IMG/VR virus record: IMGVR_UViG_3300033571_006807
Span: 1 to 21,242 of that record
Source of the DNA: a virus
Direction: 5' to 3' (one strand)
DNA length: 21,242 nt
Shown here: piece after piece, positions 7,101 to 15,468 of the stretch
How positions within the stretch are numbered: the first letter of the stretch is position 1
Layout: each line of letters begins with the position of its first letter
The notes under the pieces: model-generated
What the model saw: the letters and a program-made list of their open reading frames with translations, nothing else
Told to the model about the DNA's origin: nothing
Databases searched by the model: none
Made by a program: the position numbers and the translations under genes

Positions 7101-9702
7101 GCGCGGCATTACGCCATGCAGTTTCTCGCTTAAGAGATTTCTGACCATCGAACAGTTCGGCTGCACGAGAACCTTCCTCAAAGTCAGCAAGGCTTTTGCG
7201 AATTTGATCACCAGCCTTGCGCACAAAAGACATTTCCTTTGGCGTCAGGCTTATGCCGTTCATCGTAAAATCTTCGTCGGTATTTGCAGCCCGACCAGTG
7301 AACTCACGAAACTGAGGAAAGGTCATTTTGTTTCCGCGAATAGCCCGCCCAATCAAGGGGATCTCGGAAACAAGTGTTTGAGTTGATGCCGAAAGTTGAG
7401 GACGCGGTTTGGGCGTTTCACCGCGAAGATAGTTTATGTAAGCCTGTTCGTTTGCATCTTTCACAAAGGCAACGTGACGCTGCCACATAAGCGATTTCAT
7501 AAACACAGAACCACCTGGAGTGGTTGCGCGAAGCACTTGGTTGGCTAGTGTCATGCTCTGATAGTCGCCGCCGATCCCCTCAAAGAGCTCGTATGCAGCG
7601 CGATGCTTTTGACCCAGCAAAGATACTAGTTGGCCCGTTGGAATAACGGCCAGCCAGCTTCTAGCAAGCTTACCACCAGCTGCAGCCAATGGAGCGCGCT
7701 CACTCTTAACTTCCTCAAGAGCGATCTGGCTGATTCGATTTTCAAATGCAGCATCAGTTTCAGTTGCCAGTTTTGCAGTGATGTTGCGATTGGCTTCCTT
7801 CAACATAAGGAAGTCCAGCCACTCTGCGGGGGTGCGGAAAGCATCATCAGGCAACGGAGCTACACCCTCCATCGAGGGACGGGTCCACGGTTTAGCAGGG
7901 AACTCTGCGATAGCAGCAGAGCTATCGATCACAATGGAGTCGTCATCAATAGTTGAGCGCAGAGGCGTAGGCGTAAGCAATTCAGTAATCTGATTGCCAG
8001 CATGCATATTGCTATAAGCTTCAAAGCCGGGAACATCATCTGCTAATTGCCACAACTCCAATGGGGCACGTCCTACAGCAGGCTCTGAATAAATAGAAAT
8101 GTCTCGAGAACTTGGAGTGGTTCCCCACTTATTGGCTTTAGGATTCCATGTAAGCAGCGTAGCCTTGCCATCTTTAATAGCTACTCGTGCACCTTTCTCA
8201 CCCAATCCTTGCAAACCAGCAGCGCTTAAAGCGGCAGCCTGTTCTGCGGATTCAACATAAACAGTTTTTGCCGAAGTTGCTTTAGGGCCAAAGTCGCCTT
8301 CATGACCGGGATCATTGCGCTTTGCTTTTACGCGGGTTGTGCGACCTTCATTATCGAGCGTGTAAGTTGAACCCTTGGCCGTTTTAAAACCGTTAGGAGC
8401 AGGCACATCATCTGCACCAATGCGAACATTCAAGGGCTCCCCAGTCATGGCGTCCGTCAAGCGCCACTTGCCAGCAGGAATAATCACATCCCCGTCTGTG
8501 TAGATCGCAGCCTCACCCATAGCCTCGCGCTTTAGGCCAGGCACGGCGTCAGCCTCGACCTCGAATACTACGGAGTTGCGGGCGGATCGATCACCACCAG
8601 GAATACGGGTAGCGTAGTCGGTTGCCACCTGCCGCTGCACACCGAAGGAAACGCCAGACAGGCCAAAATTTTCACCGGGCCTGAGTGTCAGGTTTCCATT
8701 GCCATCGACAAAAGAGTCCACGTTATCAGGCGACACTCTGGTCCCATGATACACGGTCGGACCAATGGGCGCGTCAATGTCGTACTCAAAAGCGTTTGGC
8801 TTAGAGAGTTCCTCTTGCAGCAACTCATCGGCACTCTTGGCTCCCACGGGAACCTCATCAATCGTAACTCGAGCGCCTACTGCGTTAGTCTCGCTTGCAG
8901 ATCGGAAGGAGGCAAACTGATAGCCCCCATTGGCATCGTACTTGCCAGTGTTGCCATCGACAACTTTGAAGCCCTTACCGCCCATGTCAAAAGACGACAG
9001 CGGAGAAATGTTATCGCCAACAGAAGCGGCCTCATCAAAGCGAGCAGCCAGCGAGTTAACCGCGTCCTGCTCCAAACCATCCAGCGGCACAGGCTGACGA
9101 TTGCGTAGCGCGTGACCAATAGCCCCAGAGAAGAGGCCACCAAGCAGGATGCCAGCGCCAATGTTTACCGCTGTTTCTGCGCTCGTACTTGTTGGATCAA
9201 GCTCATGTCGAAGCACTTCTTGCCCAGTGTTGATTGCGCCAATAGCAGCACCGCCACGCAGTGCCGCTTTGACAAAGCCAATCCCCGCCAAGCCAGGAAC
9301 AGGAATCAGGTTCACCGGGTCAACAAGGCCAGCAACAAAGCCAGACAGCAGGTTTGTACTCAGGTCGTATTCCGACAATCGATTGCGCGCCGCATTGTTC
9401 TCATCAATGTTGCGGGTAATTACGTCCGCTTCTTCAGCATTGCGGGCATAAGCATACTCTCGAGCGTACTTCTCGTAGCCACGAGGAATGTTGTCCAGCC
9501 CGTCAAAGGTCGCATCAATGCCAGCGCCTCGAGCATACAGCCGCTCTCCAAGGTCCTTGATCTGTCCATAGACGCCAAGCGCCATCTGGTTTTTGACGGC
9601 ATCAAAAGTTTCGCCAAAGAATCCCCGTTCGGGCTCAGATGGTTGAGCCGGAAGAAGTGGCTGAGGCGAACGCTGACGGATTCCGGGAAGAGGAACTTCC
9701 AT
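4102..9702 (-). CDS. giant gp16-like ejection protein with ART-like and L,D-transpeptidase-like domains
   Basis: At 1866 residues this is larger than T7 gp16 (1318), in the matching position after gp14- and gp15-like genes. Such proteins form the head core and enter the cell with the DNA. Visible parts: hydrophobic Gly/Ala-rich segments at about 119-160 and 178-199; an ADP-ribosyltransferase-like segment at about 315-415 (VYHGT with His319, VSFG at 351-354, ATDYA with Tyr363, VIIPAGKWRL near 406-415); an unassigned Gly-rich module at about 440-550; a long helical central region, including YYFPRFF at 991-997; a Pro/Glu-rich linker; and a C-terminal YkuD-like domain from about 1700, with AIH at 1805-1807 and ITFGC with Cys1834. 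The usual transglycosylase is not seen. The ATG follows the upstream TAA directly. The overall role is confident; the ART call is tentative. Confidence 0.8.
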   Translation of the reverse strand: MEVPLPGIRQRSPQPLLPAQPSEPERGFFGETFDAVKNQMALGVYGQIKDLGERLYARGAGIDATFDGLDNIPRGYEKYAREYAYARNAEEADVITRNIDENNAARNRLSEYDLSTNLLSGFVAGLVDPVNLIPVPGLAGIGFVKAALRGGAAIGAINTGQEVLRHELDPTSTSAETAVNIGAGILLGGLFSGAIGHALRNRQPVPLDGLEQDAVNSLAARFDEAASVGDNISPLSSFDMGGKGFKVVDGNTGKYDANGGYQFASFRSASETNAVGARVTIDEVPVGAKSADELLQEELSKPNAFEYDIDAPIGPTVYHGTRVSPDNVDSFVDGNGNLTLRPGENFGLSGVSFGVQRQVATDYATRIPGGDRSARNSVVFEVEADAVPGLKREAMGEAAIYTDGDVIIPAGKWRLTDAMTGEPLNVRIGADDVPAPNGFKTAKGSTYTLDNEGRTTRVKAKRNDPGHEGDFGPKATSAKTVYVESAEQAAALSAAGLQGLGEKGARVAIKDGKATLLTWNPKANKWGTTPSSRDISIYSEPAVGRAPLELWQLADDVPGFEAYSNMHAGNQITELLTPTPLRSTIDDDSIVIDSSAAIAEFPAKPWTRPSMEGVAPLPDDAFRTPAEWLDFLMLKEANRNITAKLATETDAAFENRISQIALEEVKSERAPLAAAGGKLARSWLAVIPTGQLVSLLGQKHRAAYELFEGIGGDYQSMTLANQVLRATTPGGSVFMKSLMWQRHVAFVKDANEQAYINYLRGETPKPRPQLSASTQTLVSEIPLIGRAIRGNKMTFPQFREFTGRAANTDEDFTMNGISLTPKEMSFVRKAGDQIRKSLADFEEGSRAAELFDGQKSLKRETAWRNAALDRNLEYLIELEGKLNDAKAREAELGRRLTTSEKAEIFGKEMGKVAELAEKERLAGKPPYDPGLMPDGTPRAPPALSTRAKGYAERMVPFLKAQNQKHIDRLLELVDLEQTLNATPVKPAREKYYFPRFFDIQKITDNFDAFVKRIAESFGGDEAAFGRARDVANRIIGNGGEEFLPSDGIGSPKNTRGRQLDLTNEELADFIVWDSDAVMGIYARRMGPAIEMQGRYGSLDLEEQLDELRTTLISEGYKTDQIEKAIQLVEDSRDKTLNRFHGKDAMSWSNRTVRAIKNLERLQLMGSGLYSQTTDVTKALAQIGYRPVFAALSTAWDGQFKSLVRGANAQQFGEALELAMSSSMSRMIENDSALMVTKQTAFERGLAASQPWLFRANLMNPFTVVWKQTVGMIGNHRLIEDSLSIAKAFNEGRTAETLTKAEMQTAARLSSFGINPRMARVIAEMPWEKTTDSGLILPNIDAWSGKLGSEAADVFRAASQGQIRSAVVTPGPNQRHPIMDGVVRFDGERQEMPFLSLPFSLLSFSVSSSAKFNHAAATGRDRSVTISLAAMLMGGYISTWLRAGDRWERMDWKERFVSAFESSGIMGWMGDVLKKTEMLTGYGMRSAAGIEPYGEDLISQKVGAIGGPFAGVITGVLEAFTNTNPNINEYQRAGMIRRAIPLASLMEFDFFMKDFNKMMVDAGLIEEFVEPEPDIDGDEPAVEAVSPVSMPATQAPTITPQESPSIFSYLFSSAKNAASKFSGDVAEKAEQLTKAVPAFNLTDLVGETAATMRKLVTAPFADDAMVSAQDKLPEDVRGKMSGKALAAYEAYAKTGKDSSAPFIIVDKPSGMTHIFNSDGTSAASFESLMGAAISDTLDTRATAARSTTSKSSPYSAGFAQEQRVTPSGEFIIRPGTNTAAPEGDTTARTALFLADPKTGNLVGNVAIHTYPKGSARLAELQSAKGAEDRRITFGCITASREVFERHIAPNVSKMRGSRVFVVSDMES

Positions 9703-11820
9703 TTATTTCACCCACAATGGTTCGCGGTTTCTACGTTCAAAAGCAATCTTGTCTTTCTCGGCCTGAGTTAGAGGCTGAGATACAGGAGGCGTCAATGGCG
9801 CACCTCTAGTTCTTGCCTTCTCTTCACCACGCAAAGCTAGCGCAGCGCCAAGGTCGATAGGAAGCACAGGCAACATAAGCCTGCTCGGGTTGGTAGGATC
9901 GTAAACCTCAATTCGATATGCGCCTACGTCAGCAACGTCGTCATCTGCCGGGACAAACTTGATGTTACCACCTGGACCAACTGTGTGCTTCTTGCCACCG
10001 GGAGCGGCGGTCAGAAACGGCTTGCCCTGGATAGTAAGGTTGCTCACCAGATCGGCAAGCTTCTGGTTTGTAGCCACACGTGTAAGCACGGCAGGGCCAA
10101 TTCCGTTTCTAAACACACTGCTTCTTGTGTACAGGGGAGCCACCTGTCCCAATGCAGCATCGAGCGCGGCCTCTGGATTGCCGGGATGAAGATCAAGGTT
10201 ATCGACAAAAGCCTGATTCACTCGAGAGCGAATATTGGAAGGCACCGTCGAACCCTTAGGCAAGCCAAAGTAAGACGGAGCCTTGCTATCAAGGTCAACG
10301 TCAAAGCTCCTAGTCTTTGATGATCCGCGATTATAGGACCCTCGAGCCTCGTCAAACGTAAAGCCAGTAGATGTTCTAGTCTTGTCAAGCAGGGTTAGCA
10401 CATCGGACGGAGGAGTGCCCATCTCTAGCGCCATAGTGGCACGACGGAACAAGGCGGCAGAACGCGAGTCCATCCTTGCCAGCATTAGATCGCCAACCGC
10501 AGCACCGTTCACACGGGCTTTGCTAACGCTGCTAAACAGATTGACCGCCGTCATCGGATCACTCGAACGGATACGATTATCCATCCATCCGACAACCTCT
10601 TTCGGCACATACTGTGTGTCGCCAATAAAAGCCAGCAACGCATCGCTTCCATTGGGCGCATTAAGCCCTTTGAACCCAATGGTTTTCATAAACTTTTGGC
10701 TTAGATAGGCTTGAGTTTTGGCGTCGTAGTTACCGGTGTAATCCCCGTTCTTTGCTTCAATAAGAGCGTTTTCAATCCGAGCAGTGCGCGCCTCTTCTCT
10801 TGCATCTCTACGCGCCTCAGCCGCTGCAGCGCGGGCTGCGGCTGCCTCTTGGGAAAGCTTTTGCCTGCGATCAGTGGCAATTCCGCGAACGATGCGCTTG
10901 GCAAAATCGCTCAACCCATAAAGCTTTTCAGTTGCAAAGATGGGAAGCTCTTTACGCAGGCTTCCCCCTGAGCTGACATTATCTAGCCGCTGTTCAACTA
11001 TTTGCAGTTCATCACCGGAAAGGCCGAGGATAAAGGGAGTTGCCTCGTTAACAGTACGCATGCTGTTTGCGTTGTTAAGAGCTTCTGCAAGTTCAACCTT
11101 GGTATCTTCCTGCATTGATTCGCCAAGCCTCTTCCCAAGAGTGCCTGCATTTATTGCTGCATCAGTTAGGGTAGTTATTTGAGCTTGGTAATTAGCCACT
11201 TGAGCCACATCGCCCTTCTCGGATGCGGCAGCCATTAGCTTGACAAGCCGAGCATAGTCGTTGTTCAGGCCGGCAATCTGATCCTGCCGTGCGCGCTGGC
11301 CAGCCTCGCCGTAGACAGCGCGAGTGCGCTCCTGTCCTTCACGCCCAAGTGTTTGCTCAAGCATTGGGCGCACACGAGGATCGACAACCTCGAGCATACC
11401 CTCAAGAGTGCCTTGAACAAATGCGCGATACGATTCGGCGTCTAGCTTCTTGCCATTCTCGCCTTTACGCATTGCCTCAATTTCGGCATCAAGCTTTGAC
11501 TGGAAGTCGAGCGAGACGTTGGAAACGTAACGAGCTTGAGCTACTTCGTCAAATGCCTGCTGATACAGTAAGCCTGCACCTTCGGGCGTATTGATAGGAA
11601 GTGCACGACCCTTTTCGTCACGCACAATCTCCACCTTGCCCGCATCAGCCTGCGCTTGCTTTACAGCCTTTGCGCGTAGTGCAGGTTGAGCAGCCTCAAA
11701 TATCTGACCAGCCGCACGAGAGATTGACGGACCAACGTCAGCAATCTGTGGAGCATTACCAGACAGAAGGCTTCCAGGGCTCGAGATACCAATGCGACGA
11801 CGAAAAGGTTCAATGGCCAC
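9703..11820 (-). CDS. internal virion (ejection) protein, gp15-like
   Basis: A 705-residue, mostly helical, Ala/Arg/Glu-rich soluble protein with no signal peptide or membrane segment. It lies between the gp14-like and gp16-like genes and is close in length to T7 gp15 (747). In T7, gp15 and gp16 form the core stack and a periplasmic conduit for the genome; the same role is inferred here. The region around residues 310-350 is an Arg/Ala/Glu-rich helix likely to be a coiled coil. The start is GTG at 11820, supported by GGAGG seven bases before it. The stop TAA is followed directly by the ATG of the gp16-like gene. Assignment relies on synteny, length and composition. Confidence 0.75.
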   Translation of the reverse strand: MAIEPFRRRIGISSPGSLLSGNAPQIADVGPSISRAAGQIFEAAQPALRAKAVKQAQADAGKVEIVRDEKGRALPINTPEGAGLLYQQAFDEVAQARYVSNVSLDFQSKLDAEIEAMRKGENGKKLDAESYRAFVQGTLEGMLEVVDPRVRPMLEQTLGREGQERTRAVYGEAGQRARQDQIAGLNNDYARLVKLMAAASEKGDVAQVANYQAQITTLTDAAINAGTLGKRLGESMQEDTKVELAEALNNANSMRTVNEATPFILGLSGDELQIVEQRLDNVSSGGSLRKELPIFATEKLYGLSDFAKRIVRGIATDRRQKLSQEAAAARAAAAEARRDAREEARTARIENALIEAKNGDYTGNYDAKTQAYLSQKFMKTIGFKGLNAPNGSDALLAFIGDTQYVPKEVVGWMDNRIRSSDPMTAVNLFSSVSKARVNGAAVGDLMLARMDSRSAALFRRATMALEMGTPPSDVLTLLDKTRTSTGFTFDEARGSYNRGSSKTRSFDVDLDSKAPSYFGLPKGSTVPSNIRSRVNQAFVDNLDLHPGNPEAALDAALGQVAPLYTRSSVFRNGIGPAVLTRVATNQKLADLVSNLTIQGKPFLTAAPGGKKHTVGPGGNIKFVPADDDVADVGAYRIEVYDPTNPSRLMLPVLPIDLGAALALRGEEKARTRGAPLTPPVSQPLTQAEKDKIAFERRNREPLWVK

Positions 11821-11823
11821 TAA

Positions 11824-12354
11824 TTAGCCTCCGATTGGTCTAGGTGTTTTAGCTGCTGTTGGCGTCTTGGTTTGGTTATATGCTGATCCAATTTGAGCAA
11901 TGTCACCGGCAAAGCCAGCCACCGCACCGATCTTCTGCATACTAGCATTGTAGCCAGCCACATCACGCGAGAATCGATTAACACGAATCTGCGAAGCAAG
12001 GCGACTCTGCGTAGTGACATCGCCCATACGGATAGCGCCAATGTCTAGGCGAAGTGCGCGTTCCTCGGCAGGCATAACGCCTTGCAGGAAGCTGATGTTT
12101 TCACGCACACCCGAAGCTGCTAGTGCCGCAGCATTGGTAGCTCTTTGCCTACGGAAATCACCAAGGCGCTGAATCTCAGCCTCCTGCGCCTGCAGGCGAG
12201 CAAACTCACGTTCTTCATTCAGTTGCTTACGCTGCTCATCGAGGATCGTTTGCTGCGCCCGCTTGTTAGCATTGGCCGCGCCAATCGAAGCTGCAGTGCC
12301 AACGCCCTTAGCAACAAGAGATGCCGCTGCAACAACGGCTGCCGAGACACACAT
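11824..12354 (-). CDS. internal virion (ejection) protein, gp14-like
   Basis: A 176-residue protein with a hydrophobic Ala/Val N-terminus (about 3-30), a charged helical stretch likely to form a coiled coil (about 35-70, QQTILDEQRKQLNEEREFAR) and a second Gly/Ala hydrophobic segment near 145-160. T7 gp14 has 196 residues and forms the outer-membrane pore during genome ejection; size, topology and order (gp12, gp14, gp15, gp16) all match. The ATG overlaps the tubular protein B stop in TAATG. It ends three bases before the gp15-like GTG, whose ribosome binding site lies within its last codons. Confidence 0.75.
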   Translation of the reverse strand: MCVSAAVVAAASLVAKGVGTAASIGAANANKRAQQTILDEQRKQLNEEREFARLQAQEAEIQRLGDFRRQRATNAAALAASGVRENISFLQGVMPAEERALRLDIGAIRMGDVTTQSRLASQIRVNRFSRDVAGYNASMQKIGAVAGFAGDIAQIGSAYNQTKTPTAAKTPRPIGG

Positions 12355-14531
12355 TAGAAAGACACCTCCATGTTCATCCCCAGCACCCTCAGGGGCAGTG
12401 GCTCGTCCTGATTGATCGTAACCTTTGCCTCCCTGTTGTAGCCCAGCAAGAAGAACTCCTTGATCCCAGTAAAGCGCGCAGGCGCAATAGACAGATCGTC
12501 CGTCACCTGCCGCAGTAACAATCGGTTGCCCGACACAACACAGGACAGTGTGCTGTTCAGGCCCACCAGAACGCGGTTGATCCGCTTCGGCATACCCAAC
12601 AGAGAACCAGTGGGAAGCTGCAAGTGCACGGGCAGGGTGGTAATCTCCACCGGATAGCTAAAGCCCGCAGTCAGGGTTGTTACCGGATCGGGCAGGGTAA
12701 TCACACCAGAGCCGTTGGCCGTGAACGTGCCAAGGTACATGTCGTTCGTAACAACATGGACCACCTTACTGGCATAGTAGGAGCCTAGCGTCCAAGTCGC
12801 ACTAGATGCACCAGTCAGAGTGATCGCGCTGTCGAGCGTCAATGCCTCAGCATCAGAGAAGCGCTCGAGCGTGTAGGTCGAATTGCGCTGCACAACGACA
12901 AAGATCAATTCGCCCAGAGTGCATACCGAACGAAACAAGTTGCTTGTGCTGTCGCCCAAGTCCCACGTTGTCCAGCCTGCCACGTTCTCGGAGCGCGCAG
13001 AGTTGAACACCGCCATCGTGCCGTCAGTGTTTACCAGCAGGGCATACTGCTCACCGCGCACCGTTGATCCAAATAGCACCGCCATGTCAATCGGACTGTT
13101 AATCAGGTGGCTCGAAAGCAGGCTAATGTCCGTCGAGGCATAGCCATTCACGCCATCGTTATAGACATACTCACGCACGGACTTGCCAGACCCCTGCACA
13201 AACAGAGTCGCGCCATCAAAGGGCAAAGGCGTCACGTCACTTGAGCCAAAAGGCGTCTGCCTAGCCACGCGGATAGTCAGGGGAGTAACTGCCTGATTGC
13301 TCGAGCGAGGCACAAAGAACTCACCGCTTGCTGTAAAGATTTGCAAGTCACGGTTCGAGACGATGTGCTTGACGTTCGAGATGTCCTCACTGCCAATGGT
13401 GATCTGGATGCTCTCGTTGTCGAGCCCCTCGCCAACATTGAAGTTGAAAAACTCGCCAATCTTGGAAGCCCACAAACCATCAGGAATTGCACTGCTACCG
13501 CCAAACCAGAGACGGTTCTCATGGAAGGCAACCGCACCAGGATAGCCATTGGCTGGCGAGAACGCCTGCTCAGACCAGTCACGCGTTGCAGTCGTGCTGC
13601 TCGTGTACTTGACCGAAGGCCCGCCGCCATCTTCTGACACGTTTGCATTGTGTCCAGTCGCGTAACTATAGCGATTGTCATCAATCACAGTGATTGAAAA
13701 AGTGCCGTTGATTTGAGCAAAACTAATTCCAGCAAAGCCGTTAGCATTGCTAATCGTCACGCTCTGGCCAGTGGCAAAACCATGCAGTGCATGTGTAACT
13801 TCAACTACGTCGCTAGTGTGCGTAGTACGCAATGGATTAATATCAAGAGAGCCCTCGAGCTTGCCCTTGATGTTGCCCACCAATGTTGTGCTGTTGGTGA
13901 ACGCGGTAATCAGAATCTCAACGTCCTTCCAACGGACGATGGTTCCAACATAGCTAGACGTGAATACGCCAGCAGACGCAGTGATAGTTACGCCAGTGCC
14001 AGTCGTCGCACTTACGCTGATCGTCACGATGTCAGCAGCAAACTTGTAGTAGGGCTGGTATATGCTGTTGGCGTCGAGGCTGGTGTCGAACGCAAACGTG
14101 CTGATGGTAAAGCTGCTTGCGCCTGTGCGACGGATTACCCTCGGAGCCCACGAAGGATGGCAAACGATCATCACGTCAGCAGCCTGAGTGTAGCTGATCT
14201 GGCGAAGCTGTGCGCCGGTCCAGGGCACACCACTCGTGATGGACGTAAGCAGGGTGCCCGTCGTGTTGAACACATCGAGCCGACCATTGCTCAACGCAAA
14301 GACGTAGCGCTCAGTAGAGGAGAACTCGAAAGGCAGGAGTCGGCTATCGCCAAGCAGAGTCGCAACGTAACGGGTGCCCGCCCTACGGCTAACGCCGCCA
14401 GTGTTCAGCATAGAGACGTTACGCAGGCGCGCTGCACCATTCTGGTATGCGCCAGTGTCCACACGCATACGCAGCAGGGGATCAACCTCCCCAGATGAGA
14501 AGTTGGTCTGGACCTGCTTAATGGTGGGCAT
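12354..14531 (-). CDS. tail tubular protein B, gp12-like nozzle
   Basis: A 725-residue protein, similar in length to T7 gp12 (794), which forms the tail nozzle. The N-terminus is diagnostic of this family: NFSSGEVDPLLRMRVDTGAY, then NGAARLRNV and TGGVSRRAGTRYVATL. The rest is beta-rich, Ser/Thr/Val-heavy, as expected of a propeller-type nozzle platform; residues about 338-400 (FHENRLWFGGSSAIPDGLWAS, then DNESIQI) are another commonly conserved block in these proteins. It starts in a TAATG overlap with tubular protein A and ends in a TAATG overlap with the gp14-like gene. Confidence 0.88.
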   Translation of the reverse strand: MPTIKQVQTNFSSGEVDPLLRMRVDTGAYQNGAARLRNVSMLNTGGVSRRAGTRYVATLLGDSRLLPFEFSSTERYVFALSNGRLDVFNTTGTLLTSITSGVPWTGAQLRQISYTQAADVMIVCHPSWAPRVIRRTGASSFTISTFAFDTSLDANSIYQPYYKFAADIVTISVSATTGTGVTITASAGVFTSSYVGTIVRWKDVEILITAFTNSTTLVGNIKGKLEGSLDINPLRTTHTSDVVEVTHALHGFATGQSVTISNANGFAGISFAQINGTFSITVIDDNRYSYATGHNANVSEDGGGPSVKYTSSTTATRDWSEQAFSPANGYPGAVAFHENRLWFGGSSAIPDGLWASKIGEFFNFNVGEGLDNESIQITIGSEDISNVKHIVSNRDLQIFTASGEFFVPRSSNQAVTPLTIRVARQTPFGSSDVTPLPFDGATLFVQGSGKSVREYVYNDGVNGYASTDISLLSSHLINSPIDMAVLFGSTVRGEQYALLVNTDGTMAVFNSARSENVAGWTTWDLGDSTSNLFRSVCTLGELIFVVVQRNSTYTLERFSDAEALTLDSAITLTGASSATWTLGSYYASKVVHVVTNDMYLGTFTANGSGVITLPDPVTTLTAGFSYPVEITTLPVHLQLPTGSLLGMPKRINRVLVGLNSTLSCVVSGNRLLLRQVTDDLSIAPARFTGIKEFFLLGYNREAKVTINQDEPLPLRVLGMNMEVSF

Positions 14532-15112
14532 TAGCGAATTGTCCTACGCGCTTTGTCAAACCGGCTCAGATCGAACCTGCGTGATGTCTGCGCTGTGCTA
14601 TCAATATGACGGGCAAGCGCCATCTGACGCAAGGCTTTCTTCTCCATGAAGTCAGCCGTGTTAATCTGGTTGGCTACCGAATAGGCAAAGATCGAGGCCA
14701 GTTGCAGCTCGATCAGCGTCACAAAGTAAGGCGGCCAAAGATCCTCATCTGCACGGAACGTGTAGTCAGCCACCACCACATCATCAGCCACCGCATCGCA
14801 GTAGACGAGATTCTGATAGCGGTCGTACTCAATTACGTTGTCGTTAACGGTCACGTCATGCAGCAGCAGCAGATCGGCTGGCAGGTTATACGCTGCATCC
14901 CACTTTGATTCAGGCTCTTCCACACGGCGAGAAAGCTGCGCCTGGCCAGAGGCAAAACGCCAGCGGTGGCGAGACATTAGATCGCGCACCGTATCTTCGT
15001 AGAGATTGGCAGCTACCGTGCTCTCAGTGGTGCCATCAGCAAAAGAAGTAATCGGCGCTGCACCGATCAGCACAAGAGCGCGGGAGCAAATGTCGATGTC
15101 GGTAACTGCCAC
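14531..15112 (-). CDS. tail tubular protein A, gp11-like adaptor
   Basis: A 193-residue protein matching T7 gp11 (196) in length and position. In T7, gp11 forms the gatekeeper ring between the portal and the nozzle. The N-terminus, DICSRALVLIGAAPITSFAD then AANLYEDTVRDLMSRHRWRF, is the typical head-completion or adaptor helical pattern. The start is GTG at 15112, supported by AGGAG six bases before it. This is the first gene after the terminator at 15128-15160, so its transcription depends on readthrough or on a promoter I cannot see. It overlaps tubular protein B by one base (TAATG). Confidence 0.85.
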   Translation of the reverse strand: MAVTDIDICSRALVLIGAAPITSFADGTTESTVAANLYEDTVRDLMSRHRWRFASGQAQLSRRVEEPESKWDAAYNLPADLLLLHDVTVNDNVIEYDRYQNLVYCDAVADDVVVADYTFRADEDLWPPYFVTLIELQLASIFAYSVANQINTADFMEKKALRQMALARHIDSTAQTSRRFDLSRFDKARRTIR

Positions 15113-15127
15113 AGTGCGCTCCTAGAG

Positions 15128-15160
15128 AAAAGGCCAGCCCTGCACAAGACAAGGCTGGCC
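15128..15160 (-). terminator. Rho-independent terminator after the head genes
   Basis: On the minus strand, GGCCAGCC (15160-15153) and GGCTGGCC (15139-15132) form a perfect 8-base stem with a 13-base loop, followed at once by TTTTCTCT. It lies in the 83-base gap between the small decoration-like gene and tubular protein A. T7 has its main late terminator T-phi at the equivalent place after capsid gene 10. Partial readthrough would let coat genes be expressed more than tail genes. Confidence 0.85.
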
Positions 15161-15195
15161 CGGGAAAGGTCAAGGGGAGGACCTCTCCCTGTTGC

Positions 15196-15456
15196 TTACG
15201 AGGTGGTGACACCTTCCAAAGCGGTCGTCGTAACGGTCGCCGCGCCAGTCGCACTCGTAACGCAAACTACGTCAATTGTACGGGTGCCGCCGGTCGAACC
15301 CACGCACAGAATGACATCATTCTGCTTAAGGTTGTCCGTCACCGTGTTGAAGTAACCCGAGGCCACAATCGTAGCGATTGCGTCCGTGTTCGAGTAGATG
15401 TGCAAGGACGGTTCAGCGCCGGCCAGCTTGATCAAAGTTGCGGGAGTAAAAGGCAT
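15196..15456 (-). CDS. small virion protein, probable capsid decoration protein
   Basis: An 86-residue, Thr/Val/Ala-rich, predicted beta-strand protein with no signal peptide. The pattern IYSNTDAIATIVASGYFNTV then NDVILCVGSTGGTRTIDVVCV resembles small beta-rich modules found directly after major capsid genes or in fibres of other phages. Position, 12 bases after the coat gene and before the terminator, suggests it is made in large amounts with the coat protein. A head decoration or head-fibre role is inferred, not shown. AAGGAG lies eight bases before the ATG and overlaps the coat stop codon. It ends 36 bases before the terminator stem. Confidence 0.6.
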   Translation of the reverse strand: MPFTPATLIKLAGAEPSLHIYSNTDAIATIVASGYFNTVTDNLKQNDVILCVGSTGGTRTIDVVCVTSATGAATVTTTALEGVTTS

Positions 15457-15468
15457 GTTAGCTGCTCC

